64,000 nt of DNA, taken from the NCBI RefSeq assembly GCF_005239225.2, contig NC_133287.1, forward strand, positions 7,235,493 to 7,299,492, written 5' to 3'. Position 1 is the first letter of the stretch, and each line of letters starts with the position of its first letter. This stretch comes from Populus alba. Lineage: Eukaryota; Streptophyta; Magnoliopsida; Malpighiales; Salicaceae. This document shows positions 10,901 through 20,790 of this stretch, piece after piece. The notes beneath the pieces were generated by a model. That model searched no databases, had not been told where the DNA came from, and saw only the letters and a program-made list of their open reading frames with translations. The translations under genes and the position numbers were made by a program.

Positions 10901-13195
10901 AAATAATACAAGGAAAAACCAAAAACAGTGAGGAAAACTAAACAAACAGCTTCTGCTTCATGGATTAAAAAAATAAAAATAAAGCTTGGTAAATTGAATA
11001 TTATTCTCAATAGGTGGATTTTTGAGATGCACAAGTGTATGATCTGGATTGCCAAAATGAATGACCCAATATGTGGCTTGCATGCTGCATGCAGTGGTTT
11101 TGCCATCCCAGATCACAAATGTACTGTTATGTATTTCCAAAACTGAAAATCCATTCCATTGCTTGAGTGAGAAGTGCTTGGGAAAAAGTAATGTGCATAC
11201 TAATTTAAGACTTTACAAGTTTTCCTTGGGAGTTCTAATGATCTACTTTAAAAACTTTTAAAAGAAATTCTTTGTGGAATGGAAATTCAATGCTTATCGA
11301 AAATGAATTTGCTAGGAGGCTGAATCTCACTGACAAGGAATGTGGTTTTCTACATATAATGCACAGTTATGTGAATTGTATCCCACTTGTGTTAAACTTG
11401 TTGCATTTTCCATATGTCAAATCATAGCTAGCCTAAAGTTATAGGATGCATGGATAATATGCTCAAGCTTAACATATAAACTACTATAATTCGAATAGTA
11501 AAACTGAAACTGCTTGTATTGGATGATTTGTGTAGCATAGTCATCTGAAATCTAGTCCGAGACACCAAGGTCTTGTGTAGGTCTAAAATCAACAGCTTGT
11601 AGATTTCTGCTCATGTGGGTCTAAAGTTGACAGCTCTCGCTCTCTCTCTCATTTTCATTTTTTGTTTAACCTCTTCATTTTCAGACAGCAGAGATGAAGC
11701 AAGTAATGGCTTAATGTGGCTAAGGGGTGCAAGTGGAGAACCAGGTCTTCCATCTCTGAATTTTCAAGCTAATATGCTCCCCTGGATGCAGCAGAGGCTA
11801 GATCCAACGATGCTGGGAAATGATCATAATCAGCGGTACCAGGCCATGTTAGCGGCTGGTATGCAAAACCTGGGAAGTGGAGATCCCTTGAGGCAGCAAT
11901 TCATGCAGCTTCAGCAACCTTTTCAATACCTCCAACAGTCGAGCAGCCATAATCCACTGCTGCAGCTGCAGCAGCAGCAGCAGCAGCAACAGCAAGCAAT
12001 TCAACAATCCATCCCTCATAATATCCTACAAGCGCAAAACCAAATTTCAACAGAAAGCTTGCCCCGTCACCTCCTACAGCAGCAACTCAACAACCAGCCA
12101 GATGATCAGGCTCAGCAACACCAACATATCTATCATGATGGACTTCAGATTCAAACTGATCAACTCCAGAGACAACAGTCAAATTTGCCTTCTCCATCAT
12201 TTTCAAAAACAGAATACATGGACTCAAGCTCAAAGTTCTCAGCAACTAATACCCCAATGCAAAACATGCTGGGTTCTCTGTGTAGTGAAGGGAGTGTAAA
12301 TCTTTTGGACTTCTCCAGAGCTGGTCAGTCTACACTAACCGAACAGTTACCCCAACAGTCCTGGGTCCCAAAGTATGCACATCAACAGGTCAATGCTTTT
12401 GCTAATTCAATTTCACTCCCACGGACATACCCTGAGAAAGATCCCTCAATGGAAGCTGAAAATTGTAGTTCTGATGCCCAGAATCCAACTCTTTTTGGTG
12501 CAAATATTGATTCATCTGGACTCTTACTACCTACAACGGTGCCCAGATATTCTACTTCATCAATTGAAGCTGATGTCTCCTCAATGCCGTTAGGGGATTC
12601 TGGGTTTCAGAATTCTCTGTATGGTTGTGTGCAAGACTCTTCTGATTTATTGTCAAATGCAGGACAAATGGACCCACCAACCCCAAGTGGAACATTTGTC
12701 AAGGTATAAGCCAACAGTAATTTGCTTGTCTTATCGCCACTCCTGGTTGTTCAGATGTCCTGAGTAATTTATCCTTATTTTTGTTTCAGGTCTATAAATC
12801 AGGGTCGGTTGGGCGCTCATTGGACATCTCCCGGTTCAGCAGCTATCATGAGCTACGAGGAGAACTGGCTAAGATGTTTGGAATTGAGGGAAAATTGGAA
12901 AACCCTCATAGATCAGGCTGGCAGCTTGTATTTGTCGACAGGGAGAATGATGTACTTCTCCTTGGAGATGATCCCTGGGAGTAAGTACCAAATTTCCCAT
13001 CTTTGAGAATTCCCATAATTTAGCCACTTTTTTCAACCTAACACTGTTATCGCCACCATCACCTGCAGGTTATTTGTGAACAATGTTTGGTATATCAAGA
13101 TACTCTCTCCGGAGGATGTATTAAAATTGGGAGAGCAGGGTGTAGAACCCTCTGGCCCAAATGCAGTGCACAGGATGAGTGGTGGTGTGGCTTAA
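4972..13195 (+). CDS. ARF8: Auxin response factor 8-like transcription factor (14 exons)
   Basis: This gene encodes a nuclear auxin-dependent activator that binds TGTCTC-type AuxREs and is held by Aux/IAA repressors. I traced the exons by GT/AG sites and frame: 4972-5020, 5218-5330, 5464-5562, 5663-5719, 5850-6005, 6089-6173, 8313-8403, 8477-8641, 8714-8836, 9435-9510, 10248-10395, 11685-12703, 12790-12980 and 13069-13195. The CDS is 2499 nt (832 aa). The B3 DNA-binding domain spans about residues 129-231 ([20 protein letters not shown]). Auxin_resp follows at about 256-338, then a Gln-rich activator middle region (poly-Q near 11960-12000). The C-terminal PB1 domain, about 725-808, has the basic [12 protein letters not shown] and acidic GDDPW motifs. 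The N-terminus and the QYQAMLAAG block favour ARF8 over ARF6 from family knowledge. Intron 6 (2.1 kb) and intron 11 (1.3 kb) are long. No break is seen. Confidence 0.95.
7390..7565 (+). repeat. Possible solo-LTR-like fragment in ARF8 intron 6
   Basis: The sequence begins TGTTAAAGAATTATGGTTAG, is AT-rich, and carries a TATAAATAG box near 7496 followed by a leader-like stretch. This resembles the U3-R layout of a Ty1/copia LTR. I could not identify a target duplication or a matching second LTR, so the call is tentative. Confidence 0.3.
7991..8133 (+). repeat. Long imperfect inverted repeat (foldback) in ARF8 intron 6
   Basis: The left arm (about 7991-8043) and right arm (about 8074-8133) are reverse complements over most of their length. 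They share a 12-nt block TGTAAGCCACCA and an inner CCAGTTG-containing block. Both outer ends read GTAG(A/G)GTGG. The loop is about 30 nt. It could be a foldback MITE or a structured intronic RNA; the sequence alone does not decide. Confidence 0.6.
12909..12929 (+). promoter_or_regulatory. miR167 target site in ARF8 exon 13
   Basis: The 21-nt stretch around GATCAGGCTGGCAGCTTGT is nearly complementary to miR167. Mismatches fall at the miRNA 5' end and opposite the G after GATCA. It encodes the RSGWQLV segment of the PB1 region. This is the established position and sequence of the miR167 site in ARF6/ARF8 genes, so post-transcriptional repression by miR167 is expected. Confidence 0.9.
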
Positions 13196-14580
13196 GACCC
13201 TGCCCCCGGCTCCCCTAAACTGAGTGATCTAGAGCTGCATGGCATTCTTCCTTCCACGTAGTTCATCAAATCCTCACCTCCCTAGAGTTGAGATAAACTT
13301 GAATGAAATCCCATCTCCTCCAACGCGTGCACCTCTCCCGCTTTCTTTATATGTCTCCTACGTTATTATATATTTACTTTGCCTAGACTAACTAGTTATT
13401 CTGAAGAATTTGACATTTATCATGGATTAGATAACATCTAAGTTCACTAGTGAGCCAAAAGAATTAGAATGTGGCAGAATGGTTCTAGGTATGTAAACTT
13501 GAATGAGCAATCATGCCATCCATGCTATTAAAATATTACACTGTTTTTGGTATTTTTATGATTATTATTCACTCCAAGTGTGACAGACAACTGCATGCCA
13601 AAGTCTAGGTTACATTGTGACATCGAAAGGTACATCATGCTTGCTGACCTTGTCATTTGAAACATGTGTTTAAGGAAATATGTTCAAGCAATATTTTTGA
13701 CCGAGTTGCCGGTGGATTTGTAGGCTCACCGATCATCGATGGCTCTATAATTGCTAATGTAATGCCACAGTAAACACCTTTGTCTTTACTAGCCACCGGA
13801 GCTCTGAGCCACCCAGTTTTGATCGATAACCATGATCGACTCCTCCTACAGCCAGTCTATCTCCTTGAACAAGATCCTTGAAGTTTGGTTTTTGGTTATT
13901 AGGAATTTAGGATGGGGCATTTCTTGTATATCCGTCCTCCAAAGAAAACAGGCACGATCATTTTCCATCATTTAGCTCAAGCAAGAAACAATCAATCAAT
14001 CAAATGGACAGAATCTACATCAATGAATAAGCTTTGGAAATTTGGTTCAAGCAGGCTGTACACTTCCTAGTTGTTTCACGGATCCCGACCATAGGCCTCT
14101 CCCCAAAAAAATAACTAGGTCTCTTTGTACGCGTAAAGCATTTATTTGTGACTTGATATGGTTTATTATTGGTTATATGACTCGCGGTGAATTATTGGAC
14201 CCGTGCTTAGCTAGAGATTAAAGAAGAGACCAAAAAAAATAAAAAAGATTGAGTAAAATATAAATAAAAAAAATACTATGCAAGATTGTACTTATTAAAA
14301 ATTTTATTTTAAAATAAAATTTTTTTTATTTTTAAAAAATAAAATTCATCTATACAAAAGATAAAAGAAAATTATAGATGAATTAGAAAAATCTCTTAAA
14401 AAATTAAATACATATAAAATAACTAAAAAATAATTTTCATTTAAAAGAGACTATAAACAAATGAGTAAATATAAATAAAAAAAAAATATTTTAAAAATAA
14501 TAATTAAAAAAACTAAAAAAAATTAATTTAGAAAAGAAAAAAGAAAAAGACTAAGTATTGCTAGGCCTAGTAAGTCAGGC
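13196..14580 (+). other. ARF8 3' UTR and AT-rich downstream DNA
   Basis: The first few hundred bases after the stop are C/T-rich and UTR-like. From about 14220 the sequence becomes A-rich and repetitive. No gene is recognised. Confidence 0.5.
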
Positions 14581-14592
14581 CAGCCTACCTAG

Positions 14593-14636
14593 ACTAATTT
14601 GTTAGGACCCGCCCACTAATTTGTTAGGACCCGCCC
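14593..14636. repeat. Perfect 22-bp tandem duplication
   Basis: The 22-nt unit containing TTGTTAGGACCCGCCC occurs twice head to tail. The surrounding DNA has no gene. It looks like a recent slippage or small-scale duplication. Confidence 0.85.
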
Positions 14637-14639
14637 ACT

Positions 14640-15625
14640 TGGGCCGTTATTGTTTTTGCATCATGTCGCCCATCCCGATTCTTTTAGAAAAACAAATCGG
14701 CCGACACATTGCTTGCTGAGATAGACAACATGTCATTTGATTTTTCCTATATCCTAGCCATTATTGTGGCTGCAAAATCAAGACTGAAGGTTTTTTTGAC
14801 CCAAAACATATAGAAAACACCATAGGAATCGTTGTTAAACTTATCTATGGCTTAAAAAAAATCCAAAAAACCATCCTAAAACTTTAAATCAACCTGAAAC
14901 AAAAAATACTCTTGGATTTAGATTTTTTTTAGGCATTTTTAAGTTAAAAAAAATCATCTAATATGAACTTCTCTCATTAAATGGAACTATCTGATATAAA
15001 AATTGATTGTTTTAGTGGTCTAAATTGGCGCCAATAAACAAAAATTGATTTTCTTTACCGTTAGAATCCAACGAATTCTCTCTCTCTCTCTTCTTAACCC
15101 AGGGATTAAGAAATAACAAAAATAAAATTTTATATCAAAATCGTATTGAAAAAAATATTGAGGTACCGAATATCTATAGCTTTTAAAGTATGAGGACTAA
15201 ATTAAACTCTTTTGGTGAACTTTTAAAACATCAACTAATTGTGGTGCCTTTTCTATTTTGGTTCCTTGTCTTTTAATTTTATCATTAGTCAATAAATTTG
15301 ATCCAATTGCCCTTTGATTTAAAAGGATGCTATCGCATAAAAAACATTTGAGGACCAATTTGAATGTTTTTTGAACAGTAGATCCACAATAAAATATAAG
15401 AGAGTGAACAATGCATTCTGCATAATGAAACAACTACATGTTTTAGATTTTAAGTAATGACACTTTCATACAATCATAATTAGAAGCATCAAGCGCATGT
15501 GTTTTTTTTTACCTGTTTCTTAGTAGTCAAGACTTAATATATCCTTGATATCCTTCAATTAGCATTGAGTCTTGGACTCCATATTAGTATTTTTTAAAAC
15601 AATTTCTTGATATTGAACCCAAAAT
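14640..15625. other. Intergenic DNA without a recognised gene
   Basis: This is AT-rich DNA with a short CT microsatellite near 15076-15092. A 78-codon minus-strand ORF (15197-15433) has no recognisable domain and low-complexity surroundings. I do not call it a gene. Confidence 0.5.
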
Positions 15626-15626
15626 G

Positions 15627-15835
15627 TAAAAAACAAACTTAATATTTTAGGTTATGTTTGGTTATTGTTTTGTGTTTGGTTAGTGTTCTATGATAGACAT
15701 ATAAGTGATTCAAAAAACATAAATGTATGTGAAAAACAAACCTAATATTTTAGGTTGTGTTTAGTTATTGTTTTGTATTTGGTTAGTGTTCTATGATAGA
15801 TACACAAATGATATTAAAAAATATAAATGTATTTT
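15627..15835. repeat. ~103-bp diverged tandem duplication
   Basis: Two head-to-tail copies (about 15627-15730 and 15731-15835) each contain AATATTTTAGGTT(A/G)TGTTT, then TTTGGTTAGTGTTCTATGAT and a TATAAATGTAT tail. The offset between matching positions is 103 bp. It is not coding. Confidence 0.85.
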
Positions 15836-16415
15836 GTTGAAGAGACAGATACATAAACTTAAAAGAAATCAATTTATAGGATAGTTTTAGAGTGAATGAA
15901 TTTCTATACTTAATTAGCGTTAGTATTTTTTCATAGATAGATCACTATTTTCTTTTTTTTTTTTCTATAACCTTAAAAAAATGTAAAATGCTAGGAAGTC
16001 AAAACTTCAATGTATAATGAACAAAACTTTTAAAATATTGAGATAGTGACACATTAGTTGACACATTTTTTTTAATTTTTTTTTAAATATTGCGATGATG
16101 ACACACTAGGTCGACTCGGGCAAAACATGTTTAACTCACGAAATCTATGATTTAGGACATGAGCCCGTGATAACACCATGAAATACAAATCAAAACATAT
16201 TAGGAAACCTAATTTTAATTAACCAAATATTTAAGGTCTAAAATGAAAAAAATTCAATAAAAAAATAATAAAAAAAATTAACTCAAGCAAACCTAGGACA
16301 GTGGCTCACGTTGTGCTACGACCAAGACCAAATTGTTTCTAACATGAAAAAAAAAAAAAAAAAGATTAGGCGACACCAATTTAAAACTTGAGTTATTGAC
16401 CTGACTAGATCCATT

Positions 16416-17269
16416 TAGGGATGGCAATTTTACTCAAACCTGATGGATACCAACTTGAATTGAGTTGAATTGATATAAATTTTCTTTACCCGTTCGGGTA
16501 ATACTTGAAGTCAAAAAATCAAGTTTGGGTAGAGTATAGATATTTCCTTGCCCAAACCCGATAAATTAAAAAACATAACCTTAAGGTTTAAAAAATTTTA
16601 CAGTTGTACCAACTATATCTATAAAGAAAAACTAGGGTTTCCCATCTCCAGCCTCAAACTACCTTTCTCTTGATTTCTCCCTTTTGGTCTCTTCTGTAAT
16701 CTCTAGCTAGCAAAATGTTGAGGTGTTGATTTTCTACTCAGGGTACAATCTGTAAATGGGGGATGAGGCAAGAGCTATTGAATTTTCCTAAACAAGATAA
16801 TTAACTTCATTTCTTCAATTTAATTATGCTTAGGCAAGAAGAAAAATACATTGCATAGATATTAATACTATGTTTCATTATACATACACCTTTTGAAGAA
16901 AAGCTATCAACTTGTACACACAACACAACATGGGTTATGCTTGGTTTGAACTCTTTCTAGCCAAGTCACTTTCTTATGTGCTTTTTTAGTCTTGTGCCTA
17001 ATCACTTGATTTTGTATATTTTATGCTTAATTTCTTCCCAAATTTCAAGTCATTGTAATCTTTGAATTTTTACTTGATTTTATTTAATGATTATTCAAAT
17101 ATTTTTTTATAGGAAATTATTGAAGTTTTAAAGAACACCCAATAGATACTCGAAACTCAATCAAGTCGGGTTTGGTTTATACCCAATCGAGTTCAGGTAA
17201 TAAATTTAGGTGTAGGTTCGGGTATGGATATTTAAAAACCTAACCCATGGGTATCCATTGTCATTCCTA
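16416..17269. mobile_element. Non-autonomous hAT-like transposon, 854 bp, with 8-bp target duplication
   Basis: The left end is TAGGGATGGCAAT and the right end is the inverted TAGGAATGACAAT (11 of 13 match). GATCCATT lies immediately outside both ends (16408-16415 and 17270-17277), a perfect 8-bp duplication as made by hAT transposases. Subterminal GGATACC and GGGTATCC motifs are also inverted. No transposase ORF is present, so movement would need one supplied in trans. The interior near 16630-16760 (AACTAGGGTTT then CT-rich) looks like a plant 5' UTR and may be captured. Confidence 0.85.
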
Positions 17270-17277
17270 GATCCATT

Positions 17278-18330
17278 ATGTTGAGCTAATTTAATAATAT
17301 GATTAAAAAAATTTAACATTAAATGATAAATAAAAAGACTCAAATTGACCTAGGTCATTTTTAAAATTAGTGAAAAATCATATATAAAAAAAAAAACAAA
17401 AAAAGATCCTAATATCTAAATAAATCAAATGCTGGAAGATAAAACCAAAAAAACATGATCTTGAATAAAGGAAAAAAAATGATTTATTGCCTCACGCTAT
17501 GTTGCGGGTCATATATTTTTTCTAACCTTATAAAATTATTAAAATAAATGGATATGGTGACACACTAGACAATATATCTTTTAAAATAAATATTGAGCAT
17601 TTAATTTAACTTAGTTAAAAAAATATTTAAAAAAAAGCTAGATTTAACAAAGAATGAAAAACAAAAAAATTTGAGATAACCGGAGATTATTTTTAAATCA
17701 GTGAAAAATATTATACATAAAAAACAATTATGTATCCCAATGCTCAATTAAACCAAATTCCAAAGAATAAAACTAAAAAATATGAGTTAAAAAAAAACAA
17801 ATGACCTCGAGAAAATCTCCTAAACCTGGGTTAAGCTCTTAAATTGACAACTTGTTAAATTTTTAACCTAACGTAAATCAAGAAGCTAAATTTAATATTG
17901 AGGGATGAAATAAAAAAATGATTTTAAAATGCTTGTCAAGGTTAAAAAATAGCAATCAAAAGAATAATGATAAAATTTGATATGTGAATATAATAAAGGA
18001 GAGTGAAATTGAAAAAACAAATTAAAAAACTATCCTAGATAAAATAAATAGTAATAAAAAGAATAGAAACCAAATCTGAAATAAAAAAAAATTAACGAAG
18101 GATGAAATCAAAGAAAATTTTCAATTTTATAAATTAATTCAAATAAAAATAGCATTTAAAAAAATAAGGACCAATTCATAAGAAAAAACAAATTGACGGG
18201 CTGTTGTGCAATATTGGAAGGGCAGACATTAAAACTAAGGAAGAAAAAGAAAAAAAAATGGAAAAACAAAGAAAAAAAAAATCAATTGCTGCCAAACCAT
18301 TAGGAATCACCCGACATGCACCCACCTAGG
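17278..18330. other. A-rich intergenic DNA
   Basis: Strongly A-rich on the plus strand with no ORF of interest. It may be decayed internal sequence of the adjacent gypsy element, but no motif proves this. Confidence 0.4.
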
Positions 18331-18449
18331 AAGGTTGACACCACCGTTGCGAATCGAAAACACCAAGAAAGTTGTTTTTCTTTGCCATGAGCCACAACAT
18401 GCACCACCTGAAGATGACATGATGCAAACACCTTCCAAGATCTACCTTA

Positions 18450-19200
18450 GCCTATGTGTTTTGAAAAAGTCCATTAAAAGCCTCTTTAAACCTCTTAGTC
18501 GAAAGTCTTGTCATTAGACCAACTAGAACCTTTAACGGATCTTTCGGTATTGCTTGAATTGCATCATTACCTCTCTCCTGAAAAAGGTTTGTTCTTAAAC
18601 TATCACCTACATCAAATAAAAAAAGATCAGAAATATGAAAAAAGACCATACTCACTTGGTAGATTCACTTTGTAGGCATTGTCATTAATCCTCTCTATTA
18701 TAGGAAAAAGGACCATCTCATCAAGGCATTAATTTCGATCTCCTTTGTTCAGGAAACCTTTCATTTCTTATATGCACCCAAATCTATTCTTCTGGTTCAT
18801 ACTGTGCTAATTTATGTTCTCTATTAATTTTGAATGCACATTGATTATTTCCTTTTCTCTATTTGTTGTTGTATCTTTGCATGCAAGTCTTTAACCACCT
18901 ATTTTTATTATTATTATTATTGCTATCAAGACCAATTCTTTCATCAATATGTAAACAAGTCTTGTTTATTACTTCAATGTGACCATTTGTTTGTGGTTGT
19001 CATCAAGTATAAAATAAAATTTTAGTTCCTAACTTACCTCACAAAACATTCCAAAAATAGTTAAAAAACTTAACATCTTGATTAAATACAATGCTCTTTG
19101 GATCGCCATGTAATCAAACGACCTCCCTAAAGAATAAATTAATTATATTCATTGCATCATCAATTTTATAACAAGATATGAAATGTGCCATTTTATAAAA

Positions 19201-19237
<37 letters not shown>

Positions 19238-19880
19238 CCTTTTCCTTTCTTAAATTGAAAAAACCTAAAATAAAGTCCATAGAAAATATCAACTTAAGGT
19301 TCCATAGAAACATGTAAAAGTGTATATAACCTATGAAACATCACTTTAAACTTAGCTTGTTTAAATGTTATGCACCTATTATAAATTTTTGCACATATCT
19401 TTTCATGTTAGGCCAATAAAAATATTTATGCAAAACTTCTAAAGTCTTAGTAATCCAAAAGTATCCACTCATTAATTCATCGTGAGCTTCCCTTACAAGC
19501 AATTCATATATTGAACAATTAGACACACATAATCTTTTATTTTTAAATAAAAATCTATTATGCCTAAAAACCCGTTAGTTGCCTCAAGTTCACATTGGAA
19601 ATAAATTTTACCAAAATCAGTGCTATCGAGATATAATTCTTTTAACATACTCAAATCTTAAAAGTCTAGTATTCAAAGTATTAAGAATAACATACATTCG
19701 CGATAATGTATTTGCGACAATATTTTCCTTTATAGACTTGTATTTGATGACATGTAAGAATGTATCAATAAATTTCATCCACCATGTTTTGTTTTACTTC
19801 AGTCTCTTAGCTTTCAATTCAATCCTACCTTCTAAAAAAATTATCAAAAAATTTATTTGGACTAAAAAAGACTAAATCAT
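18450..19880 (-). mobile_element. Decayed Ty3/gypsy retrotransposon, integrase region
   Basis: Minus-strand translation gives a collinear integrase remnant. From 19.5 kb downwards it reads a zinc-finger-side block (HDELMSGYFWITKTLEVLHK, FYWPNMKRYVQK), then the core ([44 protein letters not shown] with TGG read as TGA). The C-terminal part follows (KDLHAKIQQQIEKRK, RNERFPEQRRSKLMP, ERINDNAYKVNLP). It ends in FDVGDSLRTNLFQE and LMTRLSTKRFKEAFNGLF. Many stops are present. A segment between the core and C-terminus is deleted. A TA microsatellite interrupts the core. No LTRs were identified. It is clearly non-functional. Confidence 0.9.
19203..19236. repeat. (TA)17 microsatellite inside the gypsy remnant
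   Basis: An uninterrupted TA dinucleotide run sits within the integrase core of the decayed gypsy element. It occupies the position where the N-terminal part of the catalytic core should read through. Confidence 0.95.
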
Positions 19881-20049
19881 GTAAAATAAAAATTTAAAGA
19901 CCAAAGTAAAATTATCAAAAAACACATGAGAAAATACACAATATTAAAAAAACCAATGAATTTTAGTTTTTGTTGTCATAATGTTAAAGAAGGATTATGT
20001 TTTGCTCTTAGTTGTGTGTGTACAAAGACATCATAGTTGTTCTTAATGT

Positions 20050-20200
20050 TTGTTTTTTCATTTCAAAAGTTTTTTTAAAAAAATTAAAAATTTTTTTTTC
20101 TTTTTTTGCTTTAAATTAATATATTTTTAGCATTTCTAAATTATTTTGATACATTTCTTAATAAAAAACAACCATATTATACTTTTAAACAGACCCACGC
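20050..20200 (-). repeat. AT-rich dispersed repeat copy (partial)
   Basis: Contains TTTAAATTAATATATTTTTA, TTTCTAAATTATTTTGATAC and related blocks in the order of the window-wide repeat family. The ends are decayed. Confidence 0.55.
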
Positions 20201-20790
20201 AAATCTTCTAACAACCGCTCTGACTCCGACAACCATACTTATTGGGGCCTTTGGCGATGACATAGATCTCAGACACCACTTCTCTTAGTGCCTAGATTAA
20301 CCCATGTTAGGTAATCAGGTTGCACATCACCTCTCAGATCCTCTGTTCATTGAGACCTCCTTCATAAAATAGAGGTCCTCAACATGTTCATTATCTACCC
20401 ATTATGAAAATTTCAACACCACCTATTCTATTGGCTTTTATTGAACATCCCTCTACCTAACTTCAGTCTCCTTGGTCACAAGTAGGACTACTTTGGTCAA
20501 AACACTCTTGGAATTGAAGATGTCAGACACGGGAATCCTGTTAATACAGGCCAAGCATAACATGAACCAAAGATTTGAAATTTCTTGAAATAGATCTCAG
20601 ACATCAGCATCGTCTGGTTTCACAACATGTTTTTCCCTGTTTGTCGCAAGAAGCTGTTCATGAAACACTACAAAACTGTAAAAATTACCATCAGGAAAGG
20701 AGCAACCCTTGGGTAAGAGCTGGGATATGTAGACGCCCGGGTAGAAGTCAATCCAGTACTAGGAAAATAAAGAGACCACTTAAAGCACTA
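20201..20790 (-). other. BTF3 3' flank and likely 3' UTR
   Basis: This lies just downstream of the BTF3 stop on the minus strand. Its part nearest the stop has mixed composition consistent with a 3' UTR. No separate gene is recognised. A 125-codon plus-strand ORF overlapping the last BTF3 exon is a shadow. Confidence 0.5.

Noticed and set aside
11615..11684. Open reading frame upstream of ARF8 exon 12 whose start looks like a signal peptide
   Set aside because: It is the polypyrimidine end of intron 11 read in frame with exon 12. A clear AG acceptor at 11683-11684 and the ARF8 reading frame show the exon begins at 11685.
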